The notes under the pieces: generated by a model
What the model was told of the DNA's origin: nothing
The model's database searches: none
What the model saw: only the letters and a program-made list of their open reading frames with translations
Program-made: the position numbers and the translations under genes
In this document: in pieces, positions 1 to 9,155 of the stretch
How positions within the stretch are numbered: the first letter of the stretch is position 1
Layout of the letters: each line of letters begins with the position of its first letter
Assembly (NCBI GenBank): GCA_964420125.1
Contig: CAYQQQ010000006.1
Coordinates: 1-64,000, forward strand
Direction: 5' to 3'
Source of the DNA: CAYQQQ01 sp964420125
Lineage (GTDB): Bacteria > Actinomycetota > Acidimicrobiia > Acidimicrobiales > Microtrichaceae
DNA: 64,000 bases

Positions 1-121
1 CCACTTCCCGGACCCACCACCGATCCTAGAAGCGACTTGCTCAGCAGTCTCCTAGAACCAGGCACGGCCGGCCTCTCGGCGGCCACACGGCTCCGCCACG
101 GCGGTGGTTCGAGGAGGACAC

Positions 122-2401
122 ATGGGTGCGAGGTTCCGGTCGTTCGGTCGATGGTTGGTCGCAGGAGCGGCAGCCGCGTCGGTGGTCGCCGCGGTGCCGT
201 CGTCGGTGGGTGCCCATGGGCGCCCGGTGGCCTCGGAGCGCGTCGGGACCTCGGCCCCGGGACGCAGCTTCGAGCATGCCGCCACCTTCGACGTGCGTGA
301 GAACGGCACGGAGGTCGCCGAGATCGTCGCCGCCGACCACTTCGGGCGCCAGCTGCTCTACACCGATTCGGCGACCGGGAAGGTGGGCTTCGTCGACATC
401 ACCGACCCCGCCGACCCCCTCCCGAGCGGAACGCTGGAGGTGGGCGGCGAGCCGACGTCGGTGGCCACCTCCCGGCTGCACGGCCTGGTGGCGGTCGACA
501 CCAGCACGAGCTTCACCACGCCCAGCGGCCAGCTGAAGGTGGTCCGGCTGTGGGACCGCTCGGTGGTGCGCACGATCGAGCTCGGTGGACAGCCGGACTC
601 GGTCACGGTGTCACCGGACGGCCGGTACGCGGCGGTGGTGGTGGAGAACGAGCGCGACGAGGACCTCGACGACGGCCTGATCCCCCAGGACCCGCCGGGC
701 GAGCTGGTGGTGCTGGACATGCGCTGGTGGTTCCTGCCCGGTTGGTGGGGTGTCCGCGAGGTCGACCTCACCGGCCTGGCCGCCACCGCCCCCGAGGACC
801 CCGAGGCCGAGTTCGTGGACATCAACCGCCGCAACAAGGCGGTGGTGAGCCTCCAGGAGAACAACCACCTCGCGGTGGTGGACCTGCGCACCGCCACCGT
901 GGAGCAGCACTTCTCCGCAGGTGAGGTCACCCTGGAGGGGGTCGACGCGACCGAGGAGAAGATCGGGCCCCAGAAGAAGGGCGACCTCCAGCTCACCGAG
1001 ACGATCACCCGGCGACGTGAGCCGGATGCCGTGCAGTGGATCGACGACTGGCGCTTCGCCACCGCCAACGAAGGCGACTACGAGGACGCCGACGGCGACG
1101 AGGGAGGGGCCCGCGGGTTCACCGTGTTCCACGTGTCGGGGACGGTGGAGCACGAGTCGGGTCCGGCGCTGGAGTGGGAGATGGCTGCAGCAGGCCACTA
1201 CGACGAGGCGCGTTCGGCGAACAAGGGCGTGGAGCCGGAAGGCCTCGAGTCGGGCAGGTTCGCGGGGCGTCAGCTGCTGTTCGTGGGGGCGGAGCGGGCC
1301 AACGCCGTGGGCGTGTACGAGATGGATGGCCAGGGTGTGCCTCACCTGCGCCAGCTGCTGCCCACCGGTTCGGGCCCGGAGGGCCTGCTGGCGGTGCCGG
1401 ATCGCCGGCTGTTCGTGGTCGCCGCGGAGAACGCCGAGGACGGGGTGTTCCCGTCGATGCTCACCATCTACCGCGAACGGCCGGGAGCACCGTCGTACCC
1501 GGGTATCCGCTCGGCGGTCGCGACCGGTGCCCCGGTGCCGTGGGTGGCCCTCTCCGGCCTCGCCGCCGACCCCGCCGATGCCGACCACCTCGTGGCGGTG
1601 AGCGACGCTGCCCTGGGGGTGAGCTACCTCTACGACATCGACGTCGCCTCGAGCCCGGCCACGATCGACGCACGCACGCCGATCACCGGAGCCTCGGCCA
1701 CGCTGGACGCCGAGGGGGTGGCGTTCGCCCCCGAGGGCGGGTACTGGATCGGCTCCGAGGGCCGTGTCGGTGCCCGAGCGAACCTGCTGGTCCGGGTGGA
1801 CGGCAGCGGGGTGGTGCAGCAGGAGATCCCGCTGCCGGCGGCGCTGGTGGCCGGAGCGGGCAACTACGGCATCGAGGGAGTGGCGGCGCTCGGCCAGGCC
1901 GGGGCGACCGAGACGCTCTACGTGGTGCTCCAGAGGGAGTGGGCCGACGATCCGGCGGGCACGGTGAAGATCGGCCGCTACGACGTCTCGACGGACAGCT
2001 GGACCTTCGTCGACTACCTGCTGGACGCCCCGGTGGCGGCGGGCTCGTGGGTCGGCCTCTCGGAGCTCACCCCGCTGCCCGACGGCACCTTCGCCGTCAT
2101 CGAGCGTGACAACGTCGCCGGGCCGGATGCAGCGGTGAAGCGGGTGTACGGCGTGGACCTCGCGGCTGCACCGTTCGCCCCGCTCGGCTCGCCCCGGTCC
2201 TCGGTGGTCAAGACGCTGCGGCGCGACGCCCTCGGCGATCTCACGGCAGGTTCGGTGTGGACCCCGGACAAGCTCGAGGGCATGGCGGTGGCGGCCGACG
2301 GCGAGGTGTTCGTGGTGACCGACAACGACGGCCTGGATGCCGCCGTCGGCCACACCCTGTTCCGACCCCTCGGCCCCTGGACCGCTGCCCTGGCCGGCTG
2401 A
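122..2401 (+). CDS. Secreted phytase-like esterase / beta-propeller protein
   Basis: Predicted exported protein of 759 residues. The N-terminus has basic residues and an Ala/Val-rich hydrophobic stretch ending near SVGAHG, a typical Sec signal peptide. Residues about 60-420 look like the YVTN/choice-of-anchor I beta-propeller (repeated VVDL-type strands, ANEGD, GPEGL). The C-terminal half resembles the esterase-like activity of phytase family (DAEGVAF, YGIEGVAAL, LEGMAVAADGEVFVVTDNDG). I chose ATG 122 over GTG 104 because GAGGAGGA lies just upstream and the signal peptide begins cleanly. Substrate is unknown; release of phosphate from organic esters outside the cell is the family-based guess. 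Followed by a strong hairpin, so probably monocistronic. Confidence 0.8.
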   Translation: MGARFRSFGRWLVAGAAAASVVAAVPSSVGAHGRPVASERVGTSAPGRSFEHAATFDVRENGTEVAEIVAADHFGRQLLYTDSATGKVGFVDITDPADPLPSGTLEVGGEPTSVATSRLHGLVAVDTSTSFTTPSGQLKVVRLWDRSVVRTIELGGQPDSVTVSPDGRYAAVVVENERDEDLDDGLIPQDPPGELVVLDMRWWFLPGWWGVREVDLTGLAATAPEDPEAEFVDINRRNKAVVSLQENNHLAVVDLRTATVEQHFSAGEVTLEGVDATEEKIGPQKKGDLQLTETITRRREPDAVQWIDDWRFATANEGDYEDADGDEGGARGFTVFHVSGTVEHESGPALEWEMAAAGHYDEARSANKGVEPEGLESGRFAGRQLLFVGAERANAVGVYEMDGQGVPHLRQLLPTGSGPEGLLAVPDRRLFVVAAENAEDGVFPSMLTIYRERPGAPSYPGIRSAVATGAPVPWVALSGLAADPADADHLVAVSDAALGVSYLYDIDVASSPATIDARTPITGASATLDAEGVAFAPEGGYWIGSEGRVGARANLLVRVDGSGVVQQEIPLPAALVAGAGNYGIEGVAALGQAGATETLYVVLQREWADDPAGTVKIGRYDVSTDSWTFVDYLLDAPVAAGSWVGLSELTPLPDGTFAVIERDNVAGPDAAVKRVYGVDLAAAPFAPLGSPRSSVVKTLRRDALGDLTAGSVWTPDKLEGMAVAADGEVFVVTDNDGLDAAVGHTLFRPLGPWTAALAG

Positions 2402-2446
2402 ACCGAGGGACGGACCCACGCCCGTCCGGCTGGCGGAGCGTGGGAC

Positions 2447-2478
2447 GAGGAGGGGGAGGACTGCACCTCCCCCTCCTC
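2447..2478 (+). terminator. Perfect 13-bp stem-loop
   Basis: Left arm GAGGAGGGGGAGG (2447-2459) and right arm CCTCCCCCTCCTC (2466-2478) are perfect complements around a 6-base loop. It sits 46 bases after the stop of the phytase-like gene and before thrH. There is no T-run, as is common for high-GC actinobacterial terminators. Confidence 0.7.
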
Positions 2479-2552
2479 GAGGTCGACACCGGGGGAGCAG
2501 TGTCGCGCCGCCGGCTTTGGCAAACCCCTCGGTGGTGGCGACACTGGTGACC

Positions 2553-3218
2553 ATGGCCGCTGCTCCGCCCCGCCCCGATCCCCGCGACCCGGTTCCACCG
2601 GGGCCGGGAGAGCGAACCCAGAGCGTCGTCACCCTCGACCTCGAGGGGGTGCTGGTCCCCGAGATCTGGGTGGCGGTCGCCGAGCGGACCGGCATCGACG
2701 AGCTCCGGCGCACCACCCGCGACGAACCCGACTACGACGTGCTGATGCGGGGTCGCCTGGCGGTGCTCGACCGCCACGGCCTCGGCCTCGCCGAGATCCA
2801 GGAGGTCATCTCCACGCTCGCCCCGCTGCCGGGGGCCCGGGTGTTCCTCGACGCCCTGCGCGAGCGCACCCAGGTGATGATCCTGTCGGACACCTTCGAG
2901 CAGTTCGCCGCGCCGTTGATGGCCCAGCTCGCCTGGCCCACGTTGCTGTGCCACCGCCTGGTGGTGGACCCCGACGGTCGCATCCCGGGCTATCGGCTGC
3001 GACAGCCCGACCAGAAGCGCCGGGTGGTGGAAGCCCTGGTCGGCCTCAACTACCGGGTGCTGGCCGCCGGCGACTCCTACAACGACACGTCCATGCTGGC
3101 CGCCGCAGACGCCGGGTTCCTGTTCCGCTCCCCGGCCAACGTCCAGGCGGAGTTCCCGCAGTTCCCCGCCGTGGAGGACTACGACGACCTGCTCCAGCGG
3201 CTCCTCCACCTGCTGTGA
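2553..3218 (+). CDS. thrH: ThrH-type phosphoserine phosphatase / homoserine phosphotransferase
   Basis: HAD-superfamily enzyme of 221 residues that closely follows ThrH throughout: LDLEGVLVPEIW at the nucleophile loop (Asp29), PDYDVLM, HGL...IQEVI, LSDTFEQF, LCHRL, AAGDSYNDTSML and EFPQFPAV near the C-terminus. ThrH dephosphorylates phosphoserine and can transfer the phosphate to homoserine, linking serine and threonine metabolism. ATG 2553 gives a 22-residue Pro-rich extension before the usual ThrH start; no closer in-frame ATG or GTG is evident. It stands alone between a terminator and a convergent gene pair, so pathway context is absent here. Function is secure at family level; the exact physiological reaction is inferred. 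Confidence 0.88.
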   Translation: MAAAPPRPDPRDPVPPGPGERTQSVVTLDLEGVLVPEIWVAVAERTGIDELRRTTRDEPDYDVLMRGRLAVLDRHGLGLAEIQEVISTLAPLPGARVFLDALRERTQVMILSDTFEQFAAPLMAQLAWPTLLCHRLVVDPDGRIPGYRLRQPDQKRRVVEALVGLNYRVLAAGDSYNDTSMLAAADAGFLFRSPANVQAEFPQFPAVEDYDDLLQRLLHLL

Positions 3219-3247
3219 GGCGAGCCGTGTCGCGTCGAGCGCCGGGG

Positions 3248-4036
3248 TCAGACCCCGGCACCGCCCCGGCCCTCGCCGGCGGCGAAGCGGGCAGCGCCCT
3301 GCAACGTCTCCCCTGAGGCGATCGTCGCCAGTCCCACCCGCATCTCCTCGGCCATGGCCGCGGCGAAGGGCAGGTCCCACTGGCCGAGCGCCGAGGCCCG
3401 GTCGTTGCGGAGGCACATCTGGGGGAACGCCGCGAGGCGGTGGGCCAGCGCGACGGCCTCCCGAAGCGCCGTGCCCGGGTCCACGAGGCGGTTGGCCAGT
3501 CCCATCGCCGCCGCTTCGGCGCCGCTCACCCCCCGGCCGGTGAGGATCAGGTCCATGGCGTGGGAGTGGCCGATCAACCGGGGAAGGCGCACGGTGCCGC
3601 CGTCGACGAGCGGAACCCCCCAGCGGCGGCAGTACACGCCGAACACGGCGTCGGACGCGGCCACCCTGAGGTCGCACCAGATGGCCAGCTCCAGACCCCC
3701 GGCCACGGCGTGGCCCTCGACAGCGGCGATCACCGGCTTCGACAGGACCATGCGGGTGGGCCCCATGGGCCCGTCCCGGTCCATCTCGGCGTCCATCCGG
3801 TTGCCCCGCCCCTCGGCGATGCCCTTGAGGTCCGCACCGGCGCAGAACGTGCCGCCTGCGCCCTGCAGCACGGCCACGGCGAGCGCGTCGTCGCGGTCGA
3901 AGCGATCGAAGGCCTCCGCCAGCAGGGCGGCGGTGGGGCCGTCGACCGCGTTGCGCACCTCGGGGCGGTCGATGGTGATCACCACCACCTCGCCGTCGTG
4001 GTCGATCGTGACGGTCGGGGAGTCGGCCTCGCTCAT
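3248..4036 (-). CDS. Enoyl-CoA hydratase/isomerase family (crotonase)
   Basis: A 262-residue crotonase-fold protein, normal for the family. It shows RPEVRNAVDG near the start, the oxyanion-hole segments AGGTFCAGADLKGIAEG and AVEGHAVAGGLELAIWCDLRVA, and GVYCRRWGVPLVDGGTVRLPRLIG further on. In the position of the second catalytic glutamate there is an aspartate-containing VDGG, so hydration is not certain and isomerase or hydrolase chemistry is possible. Start ATG 4036 matches the family N-terminus (TVTIDHDGEVVVITIDRP). It lies 34 bases after the esterase gene on the same strand, so the two are probably cotranscribed. Likely acts in cytoplasmic acyl-CoA breakdown. Confidence 0.85.
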   Translation of the reverse strand: MSEADSPTVTIDHDGEVVVITIDRPEVRNAVDGPTAALLAEAFDRFDRDDALAVAVLQGAGGTFCAGADLKGIAEGRGNRMDAEMDRDGPMGPTRMVLSKPVIAAVEGHAVAGGLELAIWCDLRVAASDAVFGVYCRRWGVPLVDGGTVRLPRLIGHSHAMDLILTGRGVSGAEAAAMGLANRLVDPGTALREAVALAHRLAAFPQMCLRNDRASALGQWDLPFAAAMAEEMRVGLATIASGETLQGAARFAAGEGRGGAGV

Positions 4037-4070
4037 CCTCCCAGCCTGCCAGTCCCCGTCTGCGCCGGCA

Positions 4071-5069
4071 TCAGCTGTCGCCCTCCAGGCCCAGGAAGCG
4101 CAGGACCTCGTGGGTGTGGGACCACTCGCCACCCCACAACCAGGTGTGGGGCACGCCCTCCACCACCGTGAGCGTGAGCGGTGAGCGGCATCCCTCCGGC
4201 TCGGCGCGGCGCCAGTCGGTCGTCGCTTCACCCGGCCGGCTCCAGGCCGAGACGGTGGTCTCCTCCTCGCCGTCCGCGCACCCCCAGCGCTGCACCAGCT
4301 CGGCACGGGCGTCCGACCACGGCCGGCTGGCACGTCCCGACGCCAGCGTGTTCGCCGCCGTTCGGCCCCCCTCCATGGGGAACACCTCGTCCGCGGTGCC
4401 CGTGCTCACCAGCAGCGGGACCGAACCGTCGCAGCCGTCGAGATCCCAGGGGATGGCGGCCACCGCTGCAGCTCGTGCCGGCGCGACGGTGGCGTCGCAC
4501 AGGTAGCGGAAGACCATCAGCGCGCCGTTGGACAGCCCCACCATGTGCACCGCCGCAGGGTCCACGTCGGGGCGATCCGCAGTGCGGCGCATCACCTCCT
4601 CGAGGAACCCGACGTCGTCCACCCCCAGCGCACCGCTGGGCCCACAGCACTGGCCGGCGTTCCACATGCCCCACAGGCCCTGGGGCAGCACCACCACGAC
4701 GCCCTGCTCGCGAGCGAACCGGGCCAGGTCCGTCTCGCTCGCCCACGCGGCCCGATCGAAGCCGAGGGGGTGCAGCGCCACCACCGCCGGGTGGGGTCCC
4801 GGTCCGAGACCCTCGGGGATCCCGACGGTCCAGCGGCGGGTGACGAGGCCCTGGTCGAGCTCGTGCTGCTCCCAGCGGAAGCCCTCCGGGTAGGCCACGG
4901 ACTCCTCGGGGCTCACCGTGACGACCAGGGCGACGACGGCGGCCAGCAGGAGGGCGGCCACCACGACGGCGAGACGGAGGGCCCAGCGCCGGCGCGGTGG
5001 CGCCGTCGCGGAGCCGAGGTCGGTGTCGTCGCGGTCGTCTCCCACCGCCAGCCATTGAACCGGGGTCAT
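4071..5069 (-). CDS. Membrane-anchored alpha/beta-hydrolase (PHB depolymerase / feruloyl esterase-like)
   Basis: 332-residue protein with an N-terminal cytoplasmic stretch, one membrane helix (ALRLAVVVAALLLAAVVALV) and an outer hydrolase domain. The nucleophile elbow is GLSNGALM, the oxyanion region VALHPLGFDRAAW, and a late GVPHTW supplies the likely catalytic histidine; the layout matches LpqC/poly(3-hydroxybutyrate) depolymerase-type esterases. WNAGQCCGPSG suggests a disulfide or metal-ligating cysteine pair, common in this family. ATG 5069 is chosen because it places a short basic tail before the helix. Divergent from the sulfatase gene and upstream of the crotonase gene. Substrate unknown. 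Confidence 0.75.
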   Translation of the reverse strand: MTPVQWLAVGDDRDDTDLGSATAPPRRRWALRLAVVVAALLLAAVVALVVTVSPEESVAYPEGFRWEQHELDQGLVTRRWTVGIPEGLGPGPHPAVVALHPLGFDRAAWASETDLARFAREQGVVVVLPQGLWGMWNAGQCCGPSGALGVDDVGFLEEVMRRTADRPDVDPAAVHMVGLSNGALMVFRYLCDATVAPARAAAVAAIPWDLDGCDGSVPLLVSTGTADEVFPMEGGRTAANTLASGRASRPWSDARAELVQRWGCADGEEETTVSAWSRPGEATTDWRRAEPEGCRSPLTLTVVEGVPHTWLWGGEWSHTHEVLRFLGLEGDS

Positions 5070-5152
5070 CGTCACCCGGCAAGGCGTCACCGCCACCCGG
5101 TGCCGGCTCACCCGGTCTCTCGACCTGTGGGTCGAGCGTGCGGGCGCGGTAC

Positions 5153-5168
5153 CTGACGGGCGTGTCAG
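5153..5168. promoter_or_regulatory. Variant CTGAC/GTCAG palindrome in divergent promoter
   Basis: CTGAC and GTCAG half-sites flank a 6-base centre between the esterase (minus) and sulfatase (plus) genes. The half-sites equal those of the palindromes at 9126 and 19310 but the spacing is one base longer, so this is a weaker candidate for the same regulator. Confidence 0.3.
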
Positions 5169-5229
5169 AATCCCCTGCGCGCCGGATCGCGACGGGCGCG
5201 GTGTCCGCAGGTCGCACCAGGGGGTCGAG

Positions 5230-7515
5230 ATGGGAACCGCAGAGGGCTTCACCGGGGTCGTCGGTCGCTACCGGGACGAGTCCGAGGCGGTCTGGCCGGA
5301 GTCGACCCGAGCCGCATCGGGCTCGCCCAACGTGCTGGTCGTGCTGCTCGACGACGTGGGCTTCGCCCAGTTCGGCTGCTTCGGCGGGTCGATCCCCACG
5401 CCCACCTTCGACGCCCTCGCCGCCTCCGGGTTGCGCTACACGAACTTCCACACCACGGCGCTGTGCTCGCCGACGCGCGCCTGCGTGCTGACGGGGCGCA
5501 ACCACCACAGCGTGGGCATGGGTCGCATCGTGGACCTCGCCACCGGCTTCCCCGGCTACGACGCCCGGATCCCCGACAGCGCGGCCATGCTGCCGGCGGT
5601 GCTGGTGGAAGCCGGCTACGCCGCCTACGCCGTGGGCAAGTGGCACCTCACCCCCGACGACGAGCTCCACATGGGTGCCACCCGCGTGCGCTGGCCGCTG
5701 GCCAAGGGCTTCGAGCGCTTCTACGGGTTCATGGAGGGCGAGACCAACCAGTTCGCGCCGAGCCTCGTGGAGGACAACCACGCGGTGGGCCAGCCGAAGG
5801 ACTTCGAGGACGGCTACCACCTCACCGAGGACCTCGTGGACCACGCCATCGGCTACGTGGCCGATCTGCGGAACTCGGAGCCCGACAAGCCCTTCCTCCT
5901 CTACCTCACCCCCGGCGCCTGCCACTCGCCCCACCATGCCCCGGAGGAGTGGGTCGCCCGCTTCGAGGGCGCGTACGGCCACGGCTGGGACGTCGAGCGC
6001 GAACGGATCCACCGCCGTCAGGTCGCCGAGGGCATCCTCCCCGCCCACGCCGAGCTCTCGCCCCGACCGGAGTGGGTGCCGGCGTGGGACGAGCTGCCTG
6101 CCGAGGAGCAGCAGCTCTACGCCCGCTACATGGAGTGCTTCGCCGCCTACCTCGCCCACTTCGACCACCACCTGGGCCGCCTCCTCGGGTTCCTCGAGCG
6201 CACCGGCGACCTCGATGGCACCCTCGTGGTGCTGATGAGCGACAACGGCGCCAGCTCCGAGGGCGGCCCCACCGGGTCGGTCAACGACATCCGACCGTGG
6301 AACATCGCACCCCGCGACCTGCCCGAGGCGTTGGAGCGCATCGACGAGATCGGTGGGCCGTGGATCCACAACAACTACCCGTGGGGCTGGACCGTGGCCG
6401 GCAACACCCCGTTCCGCCGCTGGAAGCGCGAGACCCACGAGGGTGGCGTGTGCGATCCGCTGGTGGTGTGCTGGCCGGCGGGGATCGACGCCACGCACCA
6501 CGGTGCGGTCCGCCGGCAGTACGCCCATGCCATCGACGTGGTGCCGACCGTGCTCGACGTGCTCGGCCTCGACGCCCCCGCGACGGTGCGGGGCATCCCC
6601 CAGCAGCCGATCGAAGGGGTGAGCTTCGCCGGCTCCTTCGACGACCCCGGCTCGCCGAGCCTGCACCGCACCCAGTACTACGAGATGCTCGGGTGTCGAG
6701 CGCTGTACCACGACGGCTGGAAGGCGGTCACCCACCACCCGATCTTCGACACGTCGGTGCCCTTCGAAGAGGACCGATGGGAGCTCTACGACATGGAGGC
6801 CGACCCCTCCGAGTGCCACGACCTGGCCGGGTCCCACCCGGAGCGGTTGGAGGAGATGATCGGGCTGTGGTGGCGGGAGGCGGAGGCCCACCAGGTGCTC
6901 CCCCTCGACAACGCCCCCTTCGACCTCGTCTTCGCCGATCCCCGTCCGGGCACCGTGCCCCGGGCGCGCTACGTCTACCACCCGGGCACGGCGCCGGTGC
7001 CCGAGGCGGTGGCGGTCAACCTGCGCAACCGCTCCCATCGGGTGGTGGCAGAGGTCGATCTGGGCGATGCACCGGCAACGGTGGAGGGGGTGCTGGTGGC
7101 GCAGGGCTCCGGCTTCGGCGGCTGGAGCCTGTACGTCCAGGGCGGCCGGCTGCACTACCTGCACAACTTCGTGGGCCTCGAGGAGCAGTTGCTGCGCGCG
7201 CCGATGCCCTCCGCGCCGGGCCACCACACGCTCGGCTGCCGGTTCACCAAGACCGCCGAGCACGCCGGCGTCGTGGAGCTGGTGATCGACGGCGAACCCG
7301 TCGATTCCGCGGCGATCGAGCGGTTCACCCCGGTGCGCTGGGCGATCACCGGCGAGGGGCTGTGCGTGGGGTTCCAGGACGGCCTGCCGGTGAGCCGGGA
7401 GTACCGCGGTCCGTTCCGCTTCACCGGGGCGCTCCAGCGGGTGGTTGTGGAGGTGGACGGCCCGGCGTCCGTCGACCCCGCGGCCGAGGCGGAGTTCTCC
7501 ATGCGGGCCCAGTGA
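5230..7515 (+). CDS. Large arylsulfatase (type I, Cys-type)
   Basis: 761-residue sulfatase. Metal-binding LLDDVGFAQFG lies near residues 38-50. The activation motif CSPTRACVLTGR places the cysteine that is oxidised to formylglycine at residue 79. VGKWHL and LMSDNGAS supply further active-site Lys, Asp and Asn. The C-terminal third, after about residue 570, is beta-rich and matches the extended arylsulfatases of about 780 residues. No signal peptide is visible, so it is probably cytoplasmic. It needs a formylglycine-generating enzyme, which is not in this window. A variant palindrome lies 60-75 bases upstream. The substrate is some sulfate ester, not determinable here. Confidence 0.9.
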   Translation: MGTAEGFTGVVGRYRDESEAVWPESTRAASGSPNVLVVLLDDVGFAQFGCFGGSIPTPTFDALAASGLRYTNFHTTALCSPTRACVLTGRNHHSVGMGRIVDLATGFPGYDARIPDSAAMLPAVLVEAGYAAYAVGKWHLTPDDELHMGATRVRWPLAKGFERFYGFMEGETNQFAPSLVEDNHAVGQPKDFEDGYHLTEDLVDHAIGYVADLRNSEPDKPFLLYLTPGACHSPHHAPEEWVARFEGAYGHGWDVERERIHRRQVAEGILPAHAELSPRPEWVPAWDELPAEEQQLYARYMECFAAYLAHFDHHLGRLLGFLERTGDLDGTLVVLMSDNGASSEGGPTGSVNDIRPWNIAPRDLPEALERIDEIGGPWIHNNYPWGWTVAGNTPFRRWKRETHEGGVCDPLVVCWPAGIDATHHGAVRRQYAHAIDVVPTVLDVLGLDAPATVRGIPQQPIEGVSFAGSFDDPGSPSLHRTQYYEMLGCRALYHDGWKAVTHHPIFDTSVPFEEDRWELYDMEADPSECHDLAGSHPERLEEMIGLWWREAEAHQVLPLDNAPFDLVFADPRPGTVPRARYVYHPGTAPVPEAVAVNLRNRSHRVVAEVDLGDAPATVEGVLVAQGSGFGGWSLYVQGGRLHYLHNFVGLEEQLLRAPMPSAPGHHTLGCRFTKTAEHAGVVELVIDGEPVDSAAIERFTPVRWAITGEGLCVGFQDGLPVSREYRGPFRFTGALQRVVVEVDGPASVDPAAEAEFSMRAQ

Positions 7516-7524
7516 GGAGCGCGG

Positions 7525-7537
7525 TACCCTTCGGCGG
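7525..7537 (+). promoter_or_regulatory. Leaderless -10 element TACCCT
   Basis: TACCCT at 7525-7530 fits the TAnnnT consensus and ends 7 bases before GTG 7537, so transcription would begin at the start codon. No ribosome-binding site is present. Confidence 0.5.
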
Positions 7538-7722
7538 TGGGCAGCAGCGGCCAGAAGCCTCGCAAGAAGCACCAGAACCAGCACCTGCCGAAGGTGGGGA
7601 CCAAGCCCAACCGCGACTACGAGCTGCGTGAGAAGCGCAAGGTCGACTTCGGCGGGCTGTGGATCGTGGCGGTGGCGGTGCTCGTGGGCGTGCTGATCGT
7701 CGCCACGATCGCCATCACCTGA
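7537..7722 (+). CDS. Small basic single-pass membrane protein
   Basis: 61-residue protein that I cannot name. The first 40 residues are strongly basic (KPRKKHQNQH, REKRKVD), followed by one helix (LWIVAVAVLVGVLIVATIAI) at the very C-terminus, giving a tail-anchored or N-in topology. It starts at GTG 7537 with a leaderless -10 element. It sits 21 bases after the sulfatase stop, but its own promoter suggests separate expression. Its size, charge and codon use look genuine. Confidence 0.65.
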   Translation: MGSSGQKPRKKHQNQHLPKVGTKPNRDYELREKRKVDFGGLWIVAVAVLVGVLIVATIAIT

Positions 7723-7827
7723 TCTCCTCCCGCAAGTCCCCGAGCACCTGGTTCGGCGGTTGCTGATCCGGCCGCCGTCGCGACCGCCGCTGGCCGTCCG
7801 GGCCTTCACCTGCTCCGCGATCTGAAC

Positions 7828-7841
7828 TACGTTCGAACCCG
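7828..7841 (+). promoter_or_regulatory. Leaderless -10 element TACGTT
   Basis: TACGTT at 7828-7833 ends 8 bases before GTG 7841. No Shine-Dalgarno sequence precedes the start. Confidence 0.5.
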
Positions 7842-9100
7842 TGATGCGGCGACGGGGGTTCCTCAAGGCGGGCGCGGGCGCGGCGGGCGCGGCGGCGCTG
7901 GGCGCGACCGCGGCGGCGTGCGCACCGGCGCCGGGCGATCTCATCCGGCGGGGGCCGGGTCCCGAGGCGGGCATCGACCACATCGTGGTGGTGATGATGG
8001 AGAACCGCTCCTACGACCACTTCCTGAGCTGGCTCCCCGGCGGCGACGGCCGGGCCGAGAACCTCACGTACCTCGACGACCACGGCGTGGTCCACAGCCC
8101 CTACCGCTTCCCGAACTGGGCCGGCTGCGGGTTCGAGGACCCCGACCACTCCCGCGAGGGGGGCATGCGCCAGCTCCACGACGGTGCCTGCGACGGGTTC
8201 CTCCTCGAGTCGCCGGATCTCTTCCCCATCGGGTACCACACCGCCGACCAGCTGGCCTTCTGGAGCCAGGCTGCGCCGGCGTGGACCGTGTGCGACCGCT
8301 ACTTCTCGGCCTTCATGGGCCCCACCTGGCCCAACCGCTTCTACCAGCACTGCGCCCAGAGCCTGCTCGACCACAACGCCCTGCAGCCCTTCGGCGGCAC
8401 GACGATCTGGGATCGGCTGGTCGACGCCGGCCTGGAGGGTCGGTACTACTTCTCCGACGCCCCCTTCGCCGCCCTGCTCGGCGTGCGGCACCTCCTGGTG
8501 AGCCGCACCTTCGACCAGTTCCTCGCCGATGCCGCCCAGGGCCGCCTCGGCCACGTGAGCTTCGTCGACCCGCGCTTCGTGCTGTCCGGGCCGATCGGCA
8601 CCTCGGGCGACTACCACCCCCTGTCCGACATCCGCTTCGGCGACCAGTTCCTGCACCGCGTCTACGAGGCGGTGACCCGCTCGCCCAACTGGGAGCGCAC
8701 CGTGCTGGTGGTCAACTTCGACGAGTGGGGCGGGTTCTTCGACCACGTGGCTCCCACGGTCGCGCCCGACCTCCGCCCGGCGTTCGGCCTGCGCGGCTTC
8801 CGGGTGCCGTGCCTGGTGGCCTCGCCGCTGGCCCGCCGTGGCCACGTCGCCCACGGCGAGTACGACCACACCTCCGTGCTGAAGATGATCGAGTGGGCCT
8901 TCGACCTCGAACCCCTCACACCAAGGGACGCCGCGGCCAACAACCTGGCCGACGTGCTCGACCTGGGGTCCGCTCCCGATCCGAGCGCCCCCCACTGGGA
9001 GATCGAGCCGTTCGTGGCGGAGAACTGCATCTCCGGGTTCGTCAACGAGATCTGGGATCGCCTGCTGGGATTCGCCCGGGCCCAGGGCTGGCCGGTCTGA
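7841..9100 (+). CDS. Tat-exported phosphoesterase (phospholipase C / acid phosphatase family)
   Basis: 419-residue protein. The N-terminus has a twin-arginine signal (RRRGFLKAG) followed by an Ala-rich segment ending in TAAACAP, a plausible lipobox, so it may be a Tat-exported lipoprotein. The mature part opens with IDHIVVVMMENRSYDHFLSWLPGG, the hallmark of the phosphoesterase family PF04185 that includes bacterial phospholipases C. Later motifs are GPTWPNRFY, FDEWGGFFDHVAP and EYDHTSVLKMIEW. It probably cleaves phosphate esters or phospholipids outside the membrane. Start GTG 7841, with ATG 7844 as an alternative; both keep the RR motif. Confidence 0.87.
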   Translation: MMRRRGFLKAGAGAAGAAALGATAAACAPAPGDLIRRGPGPEAGIDHIVVVMMENRSYDHFLSWLPGGDGRAENLTYLDDHGVVHSPYRFPNWAGCGFEDPDHSREGGMRQLHDGACDGFLLESPDLFPIGYHTADQLAFWSQAAPAWTVCDRYFSAFMGPTWPNRFYQHCAQSLLDHNALQPFGGTTIWDRLVDAGLEGRYYFSDAPFAALLGVRHLLVSRTFDQFLADAAQGRLGHVSFVDPRFVLSGPIGTSGDYHPLSDIRFGDQFLHRVYEAVTRSPNWERTVLVVNFDEWGGFFDHVAPTVAPDLRPAFGLRGFRVPCLVASPLARRGHVAHGEYDHTSVLKMIEWAFDLEPLTPRDAAANNLADVLDLGSAPDPSAPHWEIEPFVAENCISGFVNEIWDRLLGFARAQGWPV

Positions 9101-9120
9101 AGGCACTGCGGCCGGAGGGC

Positions 9121-9142
9121 TAGTATCTGACGGCTCGTCAGA
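9121..9142 (+). promoter_or_regulatory. TAGTAT -10 overlapping a 17-bp palindrome
   Basis: The -10 element TAGTAT (9121-9126) shares its last base with the palindrome TCTGACGGCTCGTCAGA (9126-9142). The predicted transcription start lies inside the palindrome, the geometry of a repressor operator. A nearly identical element with the same overlap occurs at 19305-19326. Confidence 0.65.
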
Positions 9143-9155
9143 TCAGGGGGAAGCC

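Noticed and set aside
104..121. GTG 104 as start of the phytase-like gene
   Set aside because: ATG 122 has a clear GAGGAGGA site and a cleaner signal peptide.
4228..7983. Very long open frame (over 1200 codons) on the minus strand opposite the sulfatase
   Set aside because: It is antisense to a clear sulfatase, has low-complexity Arg/His/Gly/Val composition and no recognisable domain. Long shadow frames are expected at this GC content.
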